A stretch of DNA of 5,516 nucleotides from Deltaproteobacteria bacterium. Lineage in GTDB: Bacteria; Desulfobacterota; Syntrophia; Syntrophales; JAAYKM01. The notes under the pieces were generated by a model, which worked only from the letters and a program-made list of their open reading frames with translations, searched no databases and was not told the DNA's origin. Of the stretch, positions 5,435 through 5,516 are shown piece after piece. Made by a program: the position numbers and the translations under genes. The stretch is taken from positions 1 to 5,516 of the forward strand of contig JAGVTI010000216.1 in NCBI GenBank assembly GCA_019136935.1. The letters run 5' to 3'. Positions within the stretch are counted from its first letter, which is position 1. Each line of letters opens with the position of its first letter.

Positions 5435-5516
5435 TCCTGTCGATTCAACCAGCAGCGGTAGCGGTACAACTCGGCCAGGCATTTGACCGTCCGCTCGGGG
5501 GTCAGGAAGGAGACGC
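5428..5516 (-). CDS. C-terminal 28 codons of a probable CoA-binding / acyl-CoA synthetase (ADP-forming) protein
   Basis: Only the last 28 residues are in the window, ending with TGA at 5430-5428. The segment FLTPERTVKCLAELYRY followed by RCWLN resembles the conserved TPERAVRALAALxRY tail of the CoA-ligase (alpha) part of ADP-forming acetyl-CoA/acyl-CoA synthetases and PatZ-like proteins. These enzymes interconvert acyl-CoA, ADP and phosphate with acid, CoA and ATP, and are common in anaerobes. The other two minus-strand frames do not give a familiar tail here. The start, domains and length lie outside the window, so whether this is a stand-alone alpha subunit or a fused protein cannot be told. 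The call rests on one short motif. Confidence 0.55.
   Translation of the reverse strand, partial: VSFLTPERTVKCLAELYRYRCWLNRQED

Overview
The window reads as a piece of a GC-rich (roughly 58%, estimated by eye) anaerobic bacterial chromosome, most likely a deltaproteobacterium in the broad sense (Desulfobacterota, Syntrophobacterales-like). This is inferred from gene content: a YqeC-type selenium/molybdenum hydroxylase accessory gene beside a molybdopterin-binding protein, the C-terminal tail of a probable ADP-forming acyl-CoA synthetase, bacterial RF3, a cNMP-GGDEF regulator, and short palindromic intergenic repeats that I associate with such genomes. No search could be run, so the taxonomy is tentative. 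All five convincing genes are on the minus strand. I see no tRNA, rRNA, insertion sequence or CRISPR array.

Layout, left to right. 1-634 holds yqeC, cut by the left edge. It starts 5 nt after the stop of the molybdopterin-binding protein gene (640-1668), so the two probably form one operon for maturing molybdenum hydroxylases, perhaps selenium-dependent ones. Upstream of that pair is a candidate promoter with a perfect -35 box and a perfect 6+6 palindrome at its weak -10. 1903-2823 encodes a cNMP-binding/GGDEF protein in which the signature residues of both domains are altered, so it is more likely a receptor or scaffold than an enzyme. 2824-3087 is an intergenic stretch with a perfect plus-strand Shine-Dalgarno plus ATG and two abutting hairpins. 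3088-4677 is a complete, standard prfC (peptide chain release factor RF3).

4678-5427 is 750 bp without a recognisable protein gene, but it is not empty. On the minus strand it has a textbook sigma-70 promoter (TTGACA, 17 nt, TATAAG), about 73 nt of sequence, and then an intrinsic terminator. This looks like a small RNA gene or a prematurely terminated prfC leader and is the most interesting item here. Between that terminator and prfC lie one folded 50-bp repeat, a decayed relative of it, and a bulged hairpin close to the prfC start. At the right edge, 5428-5516 is the last 28 codons of a probable CoA-binding/acyl-CoA synthetase (ADP-forming) gene, whose stop codon lies inside a perfect 10-bp hairpin.

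The genes form separate functional units: molybdenum/selenium enzyme maturation, nucleotide-type signalling, translation termination and energy-conserving acyl-CoA metabolism. Only the first two genes look operonic.
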